A DNA stretch of 64,000 nt from Paenibacillus pabuli (GTDB lineage: Bacteria > Bacillota > Bacilli > Paenibacillales > Paenibacillaceae). This document shows, in pieces, positions 17,549-26,600 of this stretch. Location of the stretch: positions 7,130,001 to 7,194,000 of the forward strand of contig NZ_CP073714.1 in the NCBI RefSeq assembly GCF_023101145.1, read 5' to 3'. Below the pieces are notes generated by a model. It ran no database searches. It worked only from the letters and a program-made list of their open reading frames with translations, and had not been told where the DNA came from. Both the position numbers and the translations under genes were made by a program. Numbering within the stretch: position 1 is the stretch's first letter; every line of letters begins with the position of its first letter.

Positions 17549-19036
17549 TCATTTGAAGACCATCGCTGCCTTCACTGCACGCTGCCACCCTGCATACAGT
17601 TCTGTACGTTCTTCCTCAACCATAACCGGATGGAAGACACGCTCCGTATTGTCGTGATTCGCCAACTCATCTGCACTATTCCAATACCCTACTGCAAGTC
17701 CTGCCAGATAAGCCGCACCCAATGCTGTCGTTTCGTTCACATTGGGACGCTCAACAGGAATATTCAGAATATCACTCTGGAACTGCATGAGAAAATCATT
17801 GGCCGCTGCTCCCCCATCCACGCGCAAGGCATTCACCGGAATACCTGAATCGGATTCCATAGCCGCCAGCACGTCTCTGGTCTGGTACGCCAGAGCTTCC
17901 AGCGTTGCACGGATAAAATGCTCTTTAGTGGTTCCTCGCGTCAAGCCAAATACTGCTCCCTTAACTTCACTGTCCCAGTAAGGGCTTCCCAGCCCCACAA
18001 ATGCAGGCACCATATAAACACCGTCTGTAGAGGGTACACGTGCCGCATAGTCCTCACTATCCTTTGAGGAACGAAGCATCCTTAAGCCGTCACGCAGCCA
18101 CTGTACTGCCGAACCAGCGACAAAAATGCTGCCTTCCAGCGCATACTCAATCTTTCCATTCATTCCCCAGGCAATGGTTGTAATCAGTCCGTGATCCGAT
18201 TGCACAGGCTGTTCTCCGGTATTCATGAGCATAAAACATCCAGTGCCGTACGTATTTTTCATGCTTCCCTTTGTATAACAGCCCTGGCCAAATAATGCCG
18301 ACTGCTGATCTCCTGCCGCTCCGGCAATCGGAATCCGATGACCGAAGAAGTGATAGTCAACCGTATGGGCGTACACCTCGGATGAACCGCGCACCTCCGG
18401 CAGCATTGCTTTGGGAATGTCCAGAATCTGAAGCAATTCGTCATCCCATTGCAGATCATAGATGTTGTACATTAAAGTGCGGGAAGCATTGGATACATCG
18501 GTGACATGTGTCCCGCCGCTCAGTTTCCAAATCAGCCAACTGTCGATCGTACCGAATAGGAGTTCACCCTTCTCTGCGCGCTCCCGGGCACTAGGAACAT
18601 GATCCAGGATCCACTTTACCTTGGTTCCCGAGAAGTAAGGGTCAATGAGCAATCCTGTTTTGAGATGAAAAAGGTCATTCAGTCCCTTCGCCTTCAACTC
18701 ATCACAAATTTCAGCGGTTTGTCTGGATTGCCAGACTACGGCATTATAAATGGGCCGGCCCGTTTCTTTGTCCCATACGACCACCGTTTCCCGCTGGTTC
18801 GTTATGCCGATGCCGGCAATCTGGACCGGCTTGATTCCACTTTCGGCCAGACATGAAGCCATCACTGCCAGAATAGAGCTCCAAATTTCATTGGCGTTCT
18901 GCTCCACCCAGCCCGGCTTGGGAAAGTACTGCGGGAATTCCTGCTGTGCAATATGCACAATCTCCCCGCTCCGGTTAAACAGAATAGCCCGGGAACTCGT
19001 CGTCCCCTGATCAAGGGCCATAATATATTTTTCCAT
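17549..19036 (-). CDS. glpK: glycerol kinase
   Basis: 495 residues, full length. FGGY signatures: ALDQGTTSSRA at the N-terminus, GITNQRETVVVWD, the FGGY-type VDGGAAANDFLMQ, and ALGAAYLAG. His229 and His233 lie in DYHFFGHR, the loop phosphorylated by HPr in Firmicute glycerol kinases, so PTS control is plausible. It phosphorylates glycerol to glycerol-3-phosphate. It starts 23 bp after glpP, with AGGAGG at about 19045, so glpP-glpK form an operon. No glpF facilitator gene is present in this window. Confidence 0.96.
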   Translation of the reverse strand: MEKYIMALDQGTTSSRAILFNRSGEIVHIAQQEFPQYFPKPGWVEQNANEIWSSILAVMASCLAESGIKPVQIAGIGITNQRETVVVWDKETGRPIYNAVVWQSRQTAEICDELKAKGLNDLFHLKTGLLIDPYFSGTKVKWILDHVPSARERAEKGELLFGTIDSWLIWKLSGGTHVTDVSNASRTLMYNIYDLQWDDELLQILDIPKAMLPEVRGSSEVYAHTVDYHFFGHRIPIAGAAGDQQSALFGQGCYTKGSMKNTYGTGCFMLMNTGEQPVQSDHGLITTIAWGMNGKIEYALEGSIFVAGSAVQWLRDGLRMLRSSKDSEDYAARVPSTDGVYMVPAFVGLGSPYWDSEVKGAVFGLTRGTTKEHFIRATLEALAYQTRDVLAAMESDSGIPVNALRVDGGAAANDFLMQFQSDILNIPVERPNVNETTALGAAYLAGLAVGYWNSADELANHDNTERVFHPVMVEEERTELYAGWQRAVKAAMVFK

Positions 19037-19059
19037 ACAGACAACCTCCTGTTGTGGGA

Positions 19060-19638
19060 TTACCGCTTATATTCTGTATGCGAGTTCTTGTAGTGCCGAA
19101 TCAGGTCCACGTTGGAAGTGGTTACTGCGGTAGCTCCGGCGTCCAAAGCCAGTTCAACCTCTTCCGTTGAGCGAATCAAACCACCTGCAATAGTGGGTAC
19201 ACCTGTCCGCCTGGATACTTCTGCAATAATATGCGGGATAACACCAGGCAGTACCTCAATATAATCCGGCTGGGTCTTCGATAGCAAAAGATAACTTTTC
19301 TCAAGTGCATTCGTATCCAGCAGAAAAACGCGCTGAATGGCTGTAATTCCTTTTTGTTTTGCCTTCTGAATTACACCTGCTCGCGTCGAAATCAGTCCTG
19401 CCGGACGAATATGCTGGCATAAATACTCTGCAGCATATTCATCATTCTTCAGCCCCTGTACCAGATCGGCATGCAGCAATATTTTCTTGTCACGCCGCCG
19501 CGCTTCCTCCATCACACTGTGCAGCTGTGCAATGTGGGTATCAAGCATAACCCCATAGGTGTAAGGGCTATCAATCATCGCTTCGAACTGCTTCATGCTT
19601 TTGGCAGCCGGTAACACATACTGTCCCTCAAATGGCAC
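19060..19638 (-). CDS. glpP: glycerol operon antiterminator GlpP
   Basis: 192 residues from GTG at 19638, identical in length to B. subtilis GlpP. The start was chosen because AGGAGGAA precedes it and a promoter ends nearby at 19671; a longer frame would run through that promoter. It begins VPFEGQYVLPAAKSMKQFE and has TIM-barrel-like segments such as KILLHADLVQGL, GLISTRAGVIQKAK, IEVLPGVIPHII and TIAGGLIRSTEEVELALDAGATAV. GlpP binds glycerol-3-phosphate and prevents termination in glp leaders. The terminator in the glpD leader is the only such target visible here. Confidence 0.93.
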   Translation of the reverse strand: MPFEGQYVLPAAKSMKQFEAMIDSPYTYGVMLDTHIAQLHSVMEEARRRDKKILLHADLVQGLKNDEYAAEYLCQHIRPAGLISTRAGVIQKAKQKGITAIQRVFLLDTNALEKSYLLLSKTQPDYIEVLPGVIPHIIAEVSRRTGVPTIAGGLIRSTEEVELALDAGATAVTTSNVDLIRHYKNSHTEYKR

Positions 19639-19670
19639 CTTCGTTCCTCCTGCATAAATCAGATGCCTAT

Positions 19671-19700
19671 ATTGTATAGTTCGCATGGTGTGAACGGCAA
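19671..19700 (-). promoter_or_regulatory. candidate glpP-glpK promoter
   Basis: Minus strand TTGCCG (19695-19700), 18-bp spacer, TACAAT (19671-19676). It gives a leader of about 25 bases before the GTG. Confidence 0.45.
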
Positions 19701-19762
19701 GCACTGTCACGATTGCAAGATGATTATTAATCGGCATCGAAACTGACACATTCTCTAAAATC

Positions 19763-19809
19763 AAAAAAGCTGTTCATGCATACCCCAGAAGGAGCATACA
19801 TGAACAGCT
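19763..19809 (-). terminator. terminator downstream of ribA
   Basis: AGCTGTTCATG and CATGAACAGCT form an 11-bp stem (19768-19778/19799-19809), followed on the minus strand by TTTTTTGATTTT. Confidence 0.8.
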
Positions 19810-19890
19810 AAACTGCGCTGTCTATTAAACAGTGTGAAAACAGGCTTTATGGCAAATCATGTTGAATGATCCATCAGTAGAATCAACCTT

Positions 19891-20658
19891 TTAGGCCTGG
19901 GCATGCGGAAGCAAGGTTTCTCCGCCAACCCATCCATCATTTTCTGCCAAGTGACCGGAACGGTTCACTTTAGTTTGCAAGTATTTTTCATTGAAGGCTG
20001 AACGATCCCCCCACAGTGGCACACGCCCACCCACATTCAGTCCCGCCTCCTGCAAAGCGGCGAGCTTGCGTGGGTTGTTGGTGATCAATGTAACGGGTGC
20101 TGAACGAAGCGCACGCAATACCGCAATGGCATCATCATAATTACGAGCATCGTCTGTAAACCCAAGCTGCAGGTTGGCATCAACGGTATCCAGACCTTCC
20201 TCTTGCAACAAATACGCCATCGCTTTGCTGAACAGACCGATGCCACGGCCCTCATGGTTTGCCAAATAGAACAGTGCACCTGCTCCGTGGGCAGCAATCA
20301 TCTTCATCGATTGCTCCAGCTGGAAGCCGCAGTCACAGCGTTTGCTGCCGAAGATATCGCCTGTATGACAGATGCTGTGCATCCGAATCAGCGCTTCCTG
20401 TGCTTCTGCAAAGTCACCGTACACCAATACGCTCGATTGCTGACGTTCAGCCAGTTCGGCAGTAGCGAGAGACTCAATCAGCTCCCCGCTTTCCATAGCT
20501 TTATCCGATTTCATCCAGCTGTACCACTGGAAGGTGTGTGTCTCTCCATCGAGATTTACCGGAAGTTTAATCGGCCCAACGAGGTATATAAATTCTTTTC
20601 CACTTGGAAAAGTCTGAATTTTGGGGGCAAGCAATTGAATAATATGTGAATTAATCAT
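19891..20658 (-). CDS. ribA: GTP cyclohydrolase II
   Basis: 255 residues. Zinc ligands Cys97 (HSICHTGD), Cys108 and Cys110 (KRCDCGFQLEQ), catalytic and GTP-binding HEGRGIGL (135-142), and a C-terminal LITNNPRKLAAL. It opens GTP to the first riboflavin intermediate. It is a stand-alone GCH II without the DHBP synthase half usual in Bacillus RibA, and there is no FMN riboswitch consensus in the leader, so it may be a paralogue outside the rib operon or serve another pathway. RBS AGGAGGAA precedes the ATG. Confidence 0.92.
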   Translation of the reverse strand: MINSHIIQLLAPKIQTFPSGKEFIYLVGPIKLPVNLDGETHTFQWYSWMKSDKAMESGELIESLATAELAERQQSSVLVYGDFAEAQEALIRMHSICHTGDIFGSKRCDCGFQLEQSMKMIAAHGAGALFYLANHEGRGIGLFSKAMAYLLQEEGLDTVDANLQLGFTDDARNYDDAIAVLRALRSAPVTLITNNPRKLAALQEAGLNVGGRVPLWGDRSAFNEKYLQTKVNRSGHLAENDGWVGGETLLPHAQA

Positions 20659-20888
20659 TAATAAGTTCCTCCTGTTAAACCATCTTGGTTATGAATTGAT
20701 TCGTATCCAGATGTAAAATGGATCACTGGATTGTATATCATACGTATCGGTGCATTTTGCATAAATCCTTATAGCGATTTCTAATCTGCAAGATATACAT
20801 CAAGTGATCCTATTCGTCTCTATCTTTGTATCTGTTAGCGTTGGGAATCGAATTATGCAAAAAGCTTATCTATATTATTGTCATCATC

Positions 20889-21043
20889 ATTAGTTACTTT
20901 ATGTAAGCAAGTTTAAAATAAAAATTATGTTGTGTCAAGTAACTTTTGTTTCTAAAGTAACTAATCATTTTATGATACGTAACCGACACAAATTTGTGTT
21001 TCATTTCAAGAATATTGGGTATGAGTTTATAAACTGCTCATAC
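20889..21043. promoter_or_regulatory. palindrome-rich control region upstream of sugar ABC operon
   Basis: Part of a 444-bp gap between ribA and the importer. ATTAGTTACTTTA (20889-20901) and TAAAGTAACTAAT (20953-20965) are perfect 13-bp inverted arms with a third AAGTAACTTT between. ACACAAATTTGTGT (20986-20999) is a perfect 14-bp palindrome. GTATGAG/CTCATAC (21019-21025/21037-21043) is a third pair. These look like operators, but no regulator gene is adjacent. Confidence 0.5.
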
Positions 21044-21102
21044 ACTTATGTTGTAGTCCATCGCACTTCATGCCTCGAACTTAACGATGAGGGGGTTATC
21101 AC

Positions 21103-22377
21103 ATGATCCGCCGGAAAAGAACATGCTGGACAGCCATTCTGCTAGTCTGTGTCATGCTGGTGAGCGGATGCTCCATATGGCCGGGACAGAACGATTCATC
21201 GAGCAACAAAAAGGTAGCGCTTACATTATGGTACTGGAACCGTTCCATTGATGATAAGCTGATTGCCAAGGCCAAGGAAAAGTTCCCCAATATTGATCTC
21301 ACCGCCCAGAAAATCGGTGGTGATTTCAAGGCAAAACTCAAAACGACACTCGCTGCGCGCTCAGGTGAGCCAGACATTGTCGCATTGAACGATTGGATTA
21401 TGGAGCTCTTCCCCAGCGAGGACCGTTTCTATAATCTGTATGATCTCGGCGCAGGTGACGTTGAAGACCAATATCTGGATTGGAAATGGAAGCAAGGAGT
21501 CACACCAGGCGGACAGATGATCGGTTTCCCCATGGATACGGGACCGACCGCGCTCTTCTACCGTGCAGATCTGTTTAAGGAAGCCGGATTGCCTTCTGAG
21601 CCTGAAGAAGTGGCTCGTCAGATCAACAACTGGGATGCCTACTCTGCTGCTGGAGAAAAGATCAAGGAAAAATTCGGAGGCAAGGTATTTCTAACCGACA
21701 ATATTGGAACCGTTTACAATCAAATGTTATCGCAAGGCACCGAACGGTATTTCCGTCCGGACGGCTCGTTTATCGGCATGGATTCACCACTCGTCAAGCA
21801 GAGCTGGGATACCGCCGTATCCTTCAAGCAAAAAGGGCTGCTCGCCAATGCAGATGGCTGGACTCCAGGCTGGAACGCAGCAATGAATAATGGTGAGATT
21901 GCTTCCTTTGTGGGCGCCGTCTGGATGAAGCAGGTCTTACAGGAAGCCGCACCGGATACATCTGGCAAATGGCGTGTCACCCGCGCTCCTGGCGGAGACG
22001 GCAATAACGGCGGATCATTCCTGTCCATTTTGAAATCAAGCAAACATCCAAAAGAAGCGTTCGAAGTCATCCAGTGGCTGCAAAGCCCGGATAACCAACT
22101 TGAACAGTATAAGACGTTGAACCTGTTTCCTTCGGCACCGGGTGTGTTTGATACACCAGCGATGAAAGAAGAAGAACCCTTCTTCGGCGGACAGGCAACA
22201 GGGCCTGTATTTGCCGAATCGGCACAGCATGTGCCAGAAGCCTTCTTTGGCGAACGATACCCTTCGGTGCACAACATTATTACCCGGCGGCTGAATGATA
22301 TTGCGAAGCAAAATGCCAACCCGGAGCAGGTCTGGCCCGATACGGTTCACCGTGTTGAGCGTGAGTTACAGCGTTAA
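21103..22377 (+). CDS. sugar ABC transporter substrate-binding lipoprotein
   Basis: 424 residues. Signal peptide with lipobox VSGC and lipidated Cys23. Family 1 extracellular solute-binding fold: TLWYWNRS near the start, GEPDIVALNDWIMELF, IGFPMDTGPTALFYRADLF and AFEVIQWLQSPDNQ. It delivers a carbohydrate to the two permeases that follow (45 bp and 21 bp gaps). GAGGGGG upstream of ATG 21103. No ATPase gene in the operon, so a shared MsmX-type ATPase is expected. The sugar is unknown, though a gluconokinase follows. Confidence 0.9.
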   Translation: MIRRKRTCWTAILLVCVMLVSGCSIWPGQNDSSSNKKVALTLWYWNRSIDDKLIAKAKEKFPNIDLTAQKIGGDFKAKLKTTLAARSGEPDIVALNDWIMELFPSEDRFYNLYDLGAGDVEDQYLDWKWKQGVTPGGQMIGFPMDTGPTALFYRADLFKEAGLPSEPEEVARQINNWDAYSAAGEKIKEKFGGKVFLTDNIGTVYNQMLSQGTERYFRPDGSFIGMDSPLVKQSWDTAVSFKQKGLLANADGWTPGWNAAMNNGEIASFVGAVWMKQVLQEAAPDTSGKWRVTRAPGGDGNNGGSFLSILKSSKHPKEAFEVIQWLQSPDNQLEQYKTLNLFPSAPGVFDTPAMKEEEPFFGGQATGPVFAESAQHVPEAFFGERYPSVHNIITRRLNDIAKQNANPEQVWPDTVHRVERELQR

Positions 22378-22422
22378 TTCAGACATGCTTATGAGATGGC
22401 AATCCGCAAAGGAGGAATTCAT

Positions 22423-23373
22423 ATGGCTGTAACCGAACCTCGCCTCACTCCGGATCCGGGAAAGGTAAGTCCGAATTTGGATCGGCAGAAATCACTCTTG
22501 TCCCGGATGTGGGAACATCGTGCACTCTATGTGGCGATCTCCCCGTTTTACATTCTGTTCGCCGTGTTTGGACTGTTTCCGATTGGATTTTCCTTATATC
22601 TGGCCTTCCACAAATGGGATGGCATCGGTGTGATGACCTATAACGGACTAAACAATTTTAAATATATGCTGACCGATGCTGAATTCTGGCAAGCGGTGGG
22701 CAACACGTTCATGATCTGGATTTACTCCACCATTCCCATGTTGTTCTTTGCCTTAATAGTGGCGTTCTTGCTCCATGCGCCGTTTGTGAAGTTCCGTACG
22801 CTGTTTCGAGTGGGCTATTTCTTGCCGAACGTGACATCTATCGTGGCCGTCGCCATTATCTTCGGTGCCCTGTTTGCCAACAACTACGGCTTCCTCAACT
22901 ATCTGCTACAGTCCGTCGGCCTTCCCGTGGTGGAATGGCTTAATGCGCCATGGGGCATTAAGGTAGCGATCTCCTCCATGGTCGTCTGGCGCTGGACGGG
23001 GTATAATGCGGTCATCTATTTGGCCGGACTTCAGAGCATCCCCCAGACATTGTACGAGGCTGCCAAGATTGACGGTGCATCCGGGATACAGTCTTTCTTC
23101 AGAATCACGATTCCGATGCTGCGTCCCGTTATTCTGTTCACCGTCATCACATCAACGATCGGCGGCATGCAGCTATTCACCGAACCTCAAATTCTCGTGG
23201 GGAACGATGGCGGTGCAGGCGCAGCCGGGATGACCATTGTATTGTACCTTTACCGTGAATCGTTTATTAACAACTACTTCGGCTATGGTGCTGCGGTTGG
23301 CTGGGGCATGTTCCTCATTATCGCCCTGTTCTCGATTGTGAACTGGAAGCTCGTTCAAGGCAAGTCATCCTGA
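22423..23373 (+). CDS. sugar ABC permease, MalF type
   Basis: 316 residues from ATG 22423, chosen for AAAGGAGGA seven bases upstream. Six transmembrane helices and the cytoplasmic EAA loop YEAAKIDGASGIQSFFRITIPML, which contacts the ATPase. Partner of the following permease and the preceding binding protein. Confidence 0.9.
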   Translation: MAVTEPRLTPDPGKVSPNLDRQKSLLSRMWEHRALYVAISPFYILFAVFGLFPIGFSLYLAFHKWDGIGVMTYNGLNNFKYMLTDAEFWQAVGNTFMIWIYSTIPMLFFALIVAFLLHAPFVKFRTLFRVGYFLPNVTSIVAVAIIFGALFANNYGFLNYLLQSVGLPVVEWLNAPWGIKVAISSMVVWRWTGYNAVIYLAGLQSIPQTLYEAAKIDGASGIQSFFRITIPMLRPVILFTVITSTIGGMQLFTEPQILVGNDGGAGAAGMTIVLYLYRESFINNYFGYGAAVGWGMFLIIALFSIVNWKLVQGKSS

Positions 23374-23394
23374 TGTGACAAGGGGGGAGCGCTC

Positions 23395-24222
23395 ATGACG
23401 TCCAAATCTCTCAAATCGCTGGTGTTGTATACCGGTCTTATCGGGGGCATGCTCATTTCCATGTTCCCGTTCTATTGGCTGATTGTAATGTCCACCCGGA
23501 CGACGTCCGATATCTATAAGTTCCCGCCTCAGCTCTGGTTCGGGGGTGAACTGTGGAACAATATTAGTCGGGTGCTTCAGCAGATTGACTTCTGGGGCGC
23601 ATTCATGAATACGTTGTTTGTGTCAGGCCTGGTGACGGTACTGGTGCTGTTTTTTGATTCACTGGCAGGGTTTGCGTTTGCGAAGTTTGAATTTCCGGGT
23701 AAAAAGTGGCTCTTCGTCCTGCTGCTCGCCACCATGATGGTGCCTTCCCAGCTGTCGCTGGTCCCTTCCTTCGTGCTTATGGCGACGTTCGGTTGGGTCG
23801 GTTCCTTCAAAGCCCTCATTATTCCGGGCATGGTGAATGCCTTCGGCATCTTCTGGATTCGCCAGTATGCCACGGAGTCCATTCCAAATGATTTACTGGA
23901 TGCCGGACGAATCGACGGCTGTAATTTTTTCCGGCTCTATTGGAACGTTGCATTGCCGATTCTGCGGCCTGCGTTTGCCTTCCTTGGCGCGTTCACATTT
24001 ATCGGCGTATGGAATGATTATCTCTGGCCTCTGATCGTCCTGACAGATGCGCGAAAGTATACGTTACAGATTGCGTTGTCTCAGTTAAACGGACTGTACA
24101 ATACGGACTACGCGATGGTTATCGCAGGTACATTGCTGGCAGTAATCCCGCTGATCGTGATGTTCCTGTTCATCAGCCGCCAGTTTATCTCCGATATTGC
24201 CGCAGGAGCAGTAAAGGATTAG
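23395..24222 (+). CDS. sugar ABC permease, MalG type
   Basis: 275 residues, six transmembrane segments, EAA-like loop DAGRIDGCNFFRLYWNVALPIL with the family's Gly and the C-terminal FLFISRQFISDIAAGAVKD typical of MalG-type proteins. AAGGGGGG upstream of ATG 23395. Third gene of the importer operon; no ATP-binding subunit follows. Confidence 0.9.
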   Translation: MTSKSLKSLVLYTGLIGGMLISMFPFYWLIVMSTRTTSDIYKFPPQLWFGGELWNNISRVLQQIDFWGAFMNTLFVSGLVTVLVLFFDSLAGFAFAKFEFPGKKWLFVLLLATMMVPSQLSLVPSFVLMATFGWVGSFKALIIPGMVNAFGIFWIRQYATESIPNDLLDAGRIDGCNFFRLYWNVALPILRPAFAFLGAFTFIGVWNDYLWPLIVLTDARKYTLQIALSQLNGLYNTDYAMVIAGTLLAVIPLIVMFLFISRQFISDIAAGAVKD

Positions 24223-24309
24223 GTGCAGTTGCATTTTGATCCATCTCTCAAGTCTGATATTCTTATCTATAGATAAATACCAGATGCCATATAAGTTGGA
24301 TGAATAGCG

Positions 24310-24460
24310 CCACGTGCGCGGAGGGGACAGAAAAGGCCTGAATAAATGAAATTTTCGCATTTATAACCAAATTTCTCCTTTTGAAGAGAGATTGAAGAAA
24401 TTTGGGGATAACGGCGATCGGAAGGCTTTCTGTACCCGGAGTGTTAACGTGTAACAGCAT
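24310..24460 (-). repeat. dispersed repeat copy B in the gluconokinase leader
   Basis: Read on the minus strand this matches copy A (138-367): shared blocks CACTCCG, CGATCGCxGTTATCCCCA, the hairpin partner ending TTATAA, and CTGTCCCCTCCG at the far end. A block of about 45 bp present in copy A is missing here. The internal stem is kept although both arms differ (TTATCCCCAAATTTC with GAAATTTGGTTATAA). It occupies most of the 275-bp gap before the kinase gene. Confidence 0.6.
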
Positions 24461-24497
24461 TCATTCACTTATATATTCAAGAAAGAGGGATGACAAA

Positions 24498-26048
24498 ATG
24501 GCTTCTTCACCCTATATGATCGGCGTAGATATCGGCACCACATCCACGAAGGCCGTCCTGTTTGAAGAGAACGGAACCATTGTGGCTCAAGGCGGTGCCG
24601 ATTACCCGCTGTATACCCCTACTCCTGCGATCGCAGAGCAGGATGCGGAAGATATTTTCAAAGCCGTCGTGGAATCGGTTAAACAAGCGACCTCCAAGGC
24701 GGGTATCAAACCGGATGAAATCCTGTTTGTCTCGTTCAGTTCAGCCATGCACAGCATTCTGCCTGTTGATGAACATGGCAAACCGCTGATGCGGGCGATG
24801 ACATGGGCAGACAATCGCAGTGCCGAGTGGACGGAAGCACTCAAGACCGAAATGAACGGTCACGAAATCTATTTGAGAACAGGCACGCCGATTCATCCGA
24901 TGTCACCTCTGACCAAAATCATGTGGCTGACCCGAGATCAACCGGAACTGTTCAAACAGACGTACAAATTTATTTCCATGAAAGAATACGTCTTTTATAA
25001 ATTGTTCTCCGAGTATGTAATTGACCACTCCATGGCCTCTGCCACGGGAATGATGAATCTCGAAAAGCTCGACTGGGACGAGGAAGCTCTCCATGTCGCA
25101 GGCATCACTCCGGATCATCTGTCTCGCCTTGTGCCGACGACACATGTACTTAAGAAAGGCTTGAATCCCGAGTATGCCAAGGAGATGGGTATTGCGGATT
25201 CGACGCCATTTGTCATCGGGGCAAGTGACGGCGTGCTCTCTAATCTGGGTGTTAACGCCATTGATCCAGGTGTCGTAGCGGTTACCATAGGGACCAGCGG
25301 AGCGATTCGTACCGTCGTGGACAAGCCGGTCACCGACCCGAAAGGACGTTTCTTCTGTTATGCGCTCACGGAGGATGCATGGGTGATTGGCGGTCCAGTC
25401 AACAATGGCGGGGTTATATTCCGCTGGATTCGGGATGAGTTTGCAGCATCCGAGGTGGAGACCGCGAAACGACTCGGGATTGACCCGTATGAAGTATTGA
25501 CCCGTGTCGCTGAAAATGTATCTCCAGGCTCGGAAGGCCTGCTGTTTCATCCATACATGACAGGTGAGCGGGCTCCACTCTGGAATCCGAATGCACGCGG
25601 TTCATTCTTCGGCCTGACACTGCATCACAAGAAAGAGCACATGATCCGCGCTGCTCTCGAAGGTGTCTTGTTCAACCTGTACACCGTCATGCTGGCGATT
25701 GAAGAAAAGATCGGACGTCCCAAAAAAATTCAGGCGACGGGCGGATTTGCCCGCTCTGAGCTGTGGCGACAGATGATGGCTGATATTTTCGACCAGGATG
25801 TCATCATTCCCGAAAGTATCGAGAGCTCCTGCCTCGGAGCAGCCGTACTGGGGTTATACGCCCTAGGCCGCATCGATTCCCTCAGTGCCGTCTCCGGCAT
25901 GATCGGATCGACGCATCGACATCAGCCAGACCCGGATAGCGTTCGCATCTATCGCGAACTGCTGCCAATCTTCATCCGCATCTCACGCAAGTTTGAAGAG
26001 GAGTATGCCGATATCACTGCTTTCCAGAATAAAACGATGCAGAAGTGA
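24498..26048 (+). CDS. gntK: gluconokinase (FGGY family)
   Basis: 516 residues from ATG 24498 (AGAGGGA upstream). Closely resembles B. subtilis GntK over its whole length: MIGVDIGTTSTKAVLF, FSSAMHSILPVDE, TWADNRSAEW, RTGTPIHPMSPL, FVIGASDGVLSNLGVNAI, ATGGFARSELWRQMMADIF and SSCLGAAVLGLYA. It phosphorylates gluconate to 6-phosphogluconate. No gntR, gntP or gntZ neighbours are present; instead a sugar ABC importer lies upstream, with repeat copy B between them. Confidence 0.92.
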   Translation: MASSPYMIGVDIGTTSTKAVLFEENGTIVAQGGADYPLYTPTPAIAEQDAEDIFKAVVESVKQATSKAGIKPDEILFVSFSSAMHSILPVDEHGKPLMRAMTWADNRSAEWTEALKTEMNGHEIYLRTGTPIHPMSPLTKIMWLTRDQPELFKQTYKFISMKEYVFYKLFSEYVIDHSMASATGMMNLEKLDWDEEALHVAGITPDHLSRLVPTTHVLKKGLNPEYAKEMGIADSTPFVIGASDGVLSNLGVNAIDPGVVAVTIGTSGAIRTVVDKPVTDPKGRFFCYALTEDAWVIGGPVNNGGVIFRWIRDEFAASEVETAKRLGIDPYEVLTRVAENVSPGSEGLLFHPYMTGERAPLWNPNARGSFFGLTLHHKKEHMIRAALEGVLFNLYTVMLAIEEKIGRPKKIQATGGFARSELWRQMMADIFDQDVIIPESIESSCLGAAVLGLYALGRIDSLSAVSGMIGSTHRHQPDPDSVRIYRELLPIFIRISRKFEEEYADITAFQNKTMQK

Positions 26049-26129
26049 GTGGATTAGGCGGTGAGCAAGTAGGCAAGGGGCGGATTCATCTCATCACATA
26101 CGCGCCTTCCTTCTGCCAAACGCCGTACG

Positions 26130-26324
26130 CTAACGAACCGTGCGCACCTTATTATGGGTTTCCAGCTTGGTTTAGTATTCTAACGAACTTCAGCCATCTT
26201 ATATTGGCTGATTGCAGCATATATCTGCCTGTAAATTGTAAATACAGGGCAATAGCGTGCCTGAGATTCGTTAAAAACCTGATTATACCGAACACTCTCC
26301 AATAGCGTGTGTCAGGTTCGTTGG
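26130..26324 (+). repeat. composite 195-bp intergenic repeat, copy 2
   Basis: Same architecture as 5830-6024: inverted units starting 26130 and 26180, direct units starting 26249 and 26299 (spacings 50/69/50). The copies align from end to end without a gap, yet only the ~24-bp units are well conserved. It again lies 3' of a plus-strand gene and ahead of a strong terminator, in a convergent gap. Confidence 0.8.
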
Positions 26325-26424
26325 AAATAGCCGTGCATCCTATCCATGCTACTTATGGGTACCTGAGGACTGCGCCCGGTTCGTAATAACATATGACATC
26401 CCGATAATTAGTCTGATGAAAATT

Positions 26425-26469
26425 CATGAAGGCCGTCCCAGCGTGCAACGCGGGACGGCCTTTTTCATG
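26425..26469. terminator. terminator after gluconokinase
   Basis: AAGGCCGTCCC and GGGACGGCCTT form an 11-bp GC-rich stem (26429-26439/26452-26462) with a T run; A run on the other side makes it bidirectional. Confidence 0.85.
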
Positions 26470-26540
26470 GAAGCTTTTTTTCACAAAATATAATAAGAAT
26501 GATTCACGTTACGCCTCCGCACCCTTCGCATATGGGTATA

Positions 26541-26574
26541 ACAAAACTCCACAGCATAAAATTTCTGTGGAGTT
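26541..26574 (-). terminator. terminator after the NTF2-like gene
   Basis: AACTCCACAG (26545-26554) pairs with CTGTGGAGTT (26565-26574). On the minus strand it reads into TTTTGTT. Confidence 0.7.
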
Positions 26575-26600
26575 ATAGGTTGTCTACAGGCGCCTGAAAA

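Noticed and set aside
20659..20888. FMN riboswitch before ribA
   Set aside because: The RFN consensus blocks are absent on the minus strand.
26045..26305. 86-codon plus-strand ORF after gluconokinase
   Set aside because: It runs through the 195-bp repeat, has no ribosome binding site and no protein-like composition.
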